Shown here: positions 22,960-25,397 of the stretch, one piece after another
Layout: each line of letters opens with the position of its first letter
Numbering within the stretch: the first letter of the stretch is position 1
From: JBBAAW01 sp041658075
GTDB lineage: Bacteria; Patescibacteriota; WWE3; UBA101185; UBA10185
Assembly: GCA_041658075.1 (NCBI GenBank)
Contig: JBBAAW010000012.1
Location: forward strand, 1-25,397
DNA: 25,397 nt
Reading direction: 5' to 3'
Position numbers and translations under genes: made by a program
The notes under the pieces: model-generated
The model's input: the letters and a program-made list of their open reading frames with translations, nothing else
The model's database searches: none
What the model was told of the DNA's origin: nothing

Positions 22960-24243
22960 TTAGGGCAGAAAGCTTCTCAGTTTAGAAAACAAATTCTTAA
23001 ATACTAAACCTATTTTACCTGATGACGAATTAGAATTCAAGAGGCTCTGGTTGCGCGACATTTTTGACGCGTAAATCATAGCTCCCACGCAGGCTGATGA
23101 ATCGGGACCTTGAATATCGTCAATTAAACCTGAAACTCCTTTAGGAAAGCCCACTCTCACTGTCATCTTTAAAACCTGTTTAGCGACTCTTTCCGCTCCC
23201 ACTGTTAGCGCCGCACCTCCCGTTAAAACACATCCCGCGGGAAGCTTGGCCTGCAAATTGGCTTTTTTAATTTCTCCCGCTATAAGTTCAAAAATTTCCT
23301 CCAGTCGAGGGTCAATAATTCCATACAAGACCCTTTTGGAAACGGTATTGGTTTCCAAACCGTAGCCGGTGGCGTCAAATTCGTCAGGGTTGGTACTGAT
23401 CGACTTGGAAGATGGTCGCTCAAACTCACGGGCAAGACTCATATAGGCAAGCTTTTCGTTACTTAACTTAATTTTTATTTTTTCCGCCGTATCAAGACTT
23501 GCTCTCAGCCCAATAGCCAGGTCGCTTGTAATATGCTTTCCCCCTACCGGCAAAACCGCCGAATAAATGGGTGCGCCTTCCAAGAAAATCACCAAACTTG
23601 TACTTCCGCCCCCAATGTCCACCAAAATTGTTCCCAACTCTTTCTCCGTATCCGTTAAAGCGCTTTCTGCCGACGCCACACCCGTAAACACCCAACCTCC
23701 CACATCCACGCCCACCTTCTTTACACACTTTTCCAAATTTCTTATGGAACCAGAAAGTCCATGAATAATGTTGGTCTCCACTTCCAACCGCACGCCACTC
23801 ATACCCACTGGGTCTTTAATACCATCCTGCCCGTCCACAATAAAGTCGCGCGGAATAACATGAATAACTTCTCTGGACGACGGAAGACTCACCGCTTGCG
23901 CGGCTTCGGTAGCACGGGCCACATGCTCAGGCGTAATTTCGGAACTTTCGTGGGGCACCACTGCCACTACTCCGCGCGAATTTAGCGTTTCAATATGTCC
24001 ACCTGAAACCGTAATATAGGCAGAAGAAATAGAAACACCCGCCATTTTTTCCGCCCGATCAATACTTTGGGAAATGCTTTCCACCGCCTCATCAATATTT
24101 ACCACTACCGCCTTATTAATACCTTTAGACGGAACTTTAGAAACACCCACTACGGAGATTTTATTTTCGGAAAGGGCTGCAACAATGGTTAGAACTTTAG
24201 TTGATCCTGCGTCTATAGCGGTAATAAATTTTTCTTTAGGCAT
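22960..24243 (-). CDS. ftsA: Cell division protein FtsA
   Basis: Actin-like ATPase that anchors FtsZ to the membrane and recruits later division proteins. It has 427 residues with phosphate-binding motifs AIDAGSTKVLTIVA (9-22) and LVDIGGGSTSLVIF, the SHS2/1C insert in the first half (YITVSGGHIETLNSRG), and a late GGAAL motif. The C-terminal end, GLVFKNLFSKLRSFLP, is an amphipathic helix as expected for the membrane-targeting sequence. The start lies one base after the ftsQ stop (TAACATG), so the two are coupled. Confidence 0.97.
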   Translation of the reverse strand: MPKEKFITAIDAGSTKVLTIVAALSENKISVVGVSKVPSKGINKAVVVNIDEAVESISQSIDRAEKMAGVSISSAYITVSGGHIETLNSRGVVAVVPHESSEITPEHVARATEAAQAVSLPSSREVIHVIPRDFIVDGQDGIKDPVGMSGVRLEVETNIIHGLSGSIRNLEKCVKKVGVDVGGWVFTGVASAESALTDTEKELGTILVDIGGGSTSLVIFLEGAPIYSAVLPVGGKHITSDLAIGLRASLDTAEKIKIKLSNEKLAYMSLAREFERPSSKSISTNPDEFDATGYGLETNTVSKRVLYGIIDPRLEEIFELIAGEIKKANLQAKLPAGCVLTGGAALTVGAERVAKQVLKMTVRVGFPKGVSGLIDDIQGPDSSACVGAMIYASKMSRNQSLLNSNSSSGKIGLVFKNLFSKLRSFLP

Positions 24244-24244
24244 G

Positions 24245-25075
24245 TTAGTTAATAAATTCTACTATTACTTTATCAAATCTCAAATCAATTTTCTTTAGTT
24301 TCTTTCCCTCCGTCTTAAAAGCCTCCATCATTTTAGAAAAAATTTTAGCCTGTGGCTTAGGATTTTGGTCGTTAGTAAAGAGAACTTGCGTTTCCTCCTT
24401 ACCGGCAAAGCCGGCTACAGTAAAAAACTCCGTGTATCTAGGATACGTGCTTATGGTGGAAACTGCAACATTATCATCATCAAGGGCTTTAATCAGGTCA
24501 AAATAATATTTTACTGCGTTCGCCTCCACAAATTTTCCCACTTCTACACCCTGACTATAATTTATTACCGGCAGGTTGGTGGCCGACTTGTCAGCCGGAC
24601 CTAAAATAAACCCATCCGCGTCTACAAAATAAAATTCTTTGCTGTCTTTAGGTAAAATCAAAGCTATGGGAACTCTTTCGGTTACTATAATTTTTAGTCG
24701 ACTTGGGAACTGCCTTCCGACTTTCACCGATCTTGACGCTAGAAAATTACTGGCTATAACTTCCCGCAAATTCTTGGTATTAAGTAGAACGATATTTTTA
24801 CCAAGAGACTTTTCCTCCGCAATTTTTTTAATATCCTCCTTGTTAACAAATCTCTCCGCGCCGGAAATTTCCACCGATCTTATATTTAAGGGTCGATACT
24901 TTACGTAGTACCAAATCAAAAATCCTGCTAGAGTAAAAAATCCCAACAACTTAAATACCGTGAGCACATGTTTTGTTCGTTTTTCCTTATTTATGTGGTG
25001 TGGCCTTTTTACCAAACTTTTTTTGCGGGCTTTTTCTTGAAAGTATATTAAGGTGGAGGCAGATTTTTTCTTCAT
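24245..25075 (-). CDS. ftsQ: Cell division protein FtsQ/DivIB
   Basis: Bitopic division protein of 276 residues. A basic cytoplasmic N-terminus (about 1-42, rich in Lys and Arg) is followed by one membrane helix (FKLLGFFTLAGFLIWYYV), a POTRA domain beginning PLNIRSVEISGAERFVNKEDI, and the FtsQ/DivIB beta domain with RVPIALILPK and FYFVDADGFILG. It links the cytoplasmic ring to the septal synthases in known bacteria. It starts 5 nt after murG and ends 1 nt before ftsA, without evident ribosome sites. Confidence 0.93.
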   Translation of the reverse strand: MKKKSASTLIYFQEKARKKSLVKRPHHINKEKRTKHVLTVFKLLGFFTLAGFLIWYYVKYRPLNIRSVEISGAERFVNKEDIKKIAEEKSLGKNIVLLNTKNLREVIASNFLASRSVKVGRQFPSRLKIIVTERVPIALILPKDSKEFYFVDADGFILGPADKSATNLPVINYSQGVEVGKFVEANAVKYYFDLIKALDDDNVAVSTISTYPRYTEFFTVAGFAGKEETQVLFTNDQNPKPQAKIFSKMMEAFKTEGKKLKKIDLRFDKVIVEFIN

Positions 25076-25080
25076 GCTTT

Positions 25081-25397
25081 TTAAGTCTTTTTAACAATCG
25101 ACATTAACTGCTGGACAATCAACTCTGCCGACTCGACCCCATGATTCTGAACCGATGTATTACCCTTGCGATCTAGTTTCTCAAGCGCCGTCTTAACACA
25201 ATCGGCTAGATTCTGCTGGATGAGTTTATCCTCCGGCAAAATTGTCCCAAGCCCCGTGTCAACCAAAATTTTGGCGTTTTCGTATTGTTCGTTATGCGAC
25301 ACCCAGGGAATAGGAATTAACAAACAAGGTTTTTTTAATGCCAAAAGCTCACCTGTGATATGCGCCCCCGATCTAGAAACTACTAAATCGCTTCTAG
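25081..25397 (-). CDS. murG: MurG, C-terminal part only (runs off the window)
   Basis: The last 105 residues of UDP-GlcNAc:lipid I N-acetylglucosaminyltransferase, which makes lipid II at the inner membrane face. The donor-sugar-binding part is visible: DLVVSRSGAHITGELLALKKP followed by LIPIPWVSHNEQYENAKIL, the MurG counterparts of the E. coli RxGA-ExxA and IPxxxxxxxxQxxNA regions. No stop interrupts the frame up to 25397, so the gene continues beyond the edge. The order murG-ftsQ-ftsA-ftsZ is part of the dcw cluster, with murC and murB not between murG and ftsQ. Confidence 0.93.
   Translation of the reverse strand, partial: RSDLVVSRSGAHITGELLALKKPCLLIPIPWVSHNEQYENAKILVDTGLGTILPEDKLIQQNLADCVKTALEKLDRKGNTSVQNHGVESAELIVQQLMSIVKKT

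Overview
The window reads as a piece of chromosome from a small-genome bacterium, most likely of the Candidate Phyla Radiation (Patescibacteria, Microgenomates-like). The reasons are moderate to low GC, very tight packing, overlapping stop codons between convergent genes, and a gene set common in that group: PolX with a PHP domain, LemA/HtpX, GatCA, a cobalamin-dependent ribonucleotide reductase carrying an intein, and small membrane-anchored LysM, Ig-like and LytR_C proteins. The lineage is an inference from content. TGA is used as a stop (for example in gatA), so the UGA=Gly code of Gracilibacteria and Absconditabacteria does not apply.

Layout. 1-5273 (minus): one leftward run polX, lemA, htpX, gatC, gatA and a truncated unknown gene, with short gaps and two ATGA overlaps. 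5296-9091 (plus): tRNA-Asp, LysM protein, tRNA-Gly, a phosphoesterase, a NYN-domain nuclease-like protein, tRNA-Thr, galU and an Ig-like membrane protein. 9088-14042: an envelope/carbohydrate block with a GH18-like hydrolase (minus) divergent from a clan GH-A hydrolase, a flippase and an O-antigen ligase/polymerase (plus). The last frame ends inside a tRNA-Val gene on the other strand. 14101-14625: signal peptidase I. 14622-15179 (minus): ribosomal proteins L27 and L21. 15246-16586 (plus): a membrane protein with a LytR_C tail. 16567-20630 (minus): class II ribonucleotide reductase with a 362-residue intein, followed 2 nt later by the ATP:cob(I)alamin adenosyltransferase that makes its cofactor. 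20645-21254: a largely non-genic stretch holding a GC-rich, apparently frameshifted foreign reading frame. 21255-21644 (plus): an orphan MazF/PemK-like toxin gene. 21842-25397 (minus): the division/cell-wall cluster murG (partial), ftsQ, ftsA, ftsZ, ending in a good intrinsic terminator.

Most notable points. (1) The intein sits directly before the predicted catalytic thiyl-radical cysteine of the reductase, yet ends in Arg-Gly where the usual His-Asn is expected. (2) Many first genes of transcription units have a -10-like box only 6-10 nt before the start codon and no Shine-Dalgarno sequence, while several downstream genes have strong ones, which suggests leaderless or near-leaderless transcripts. 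(3) The GC-rich broken reading frame at about 20.8-21.1 kb has codon use unlike its surroundings. (4) There is a structured leader before htpX and a pair of hairpin-forming direct repeats behind ftsZ. I did not find a CRISPR array, insertion sequence or clear prophage.
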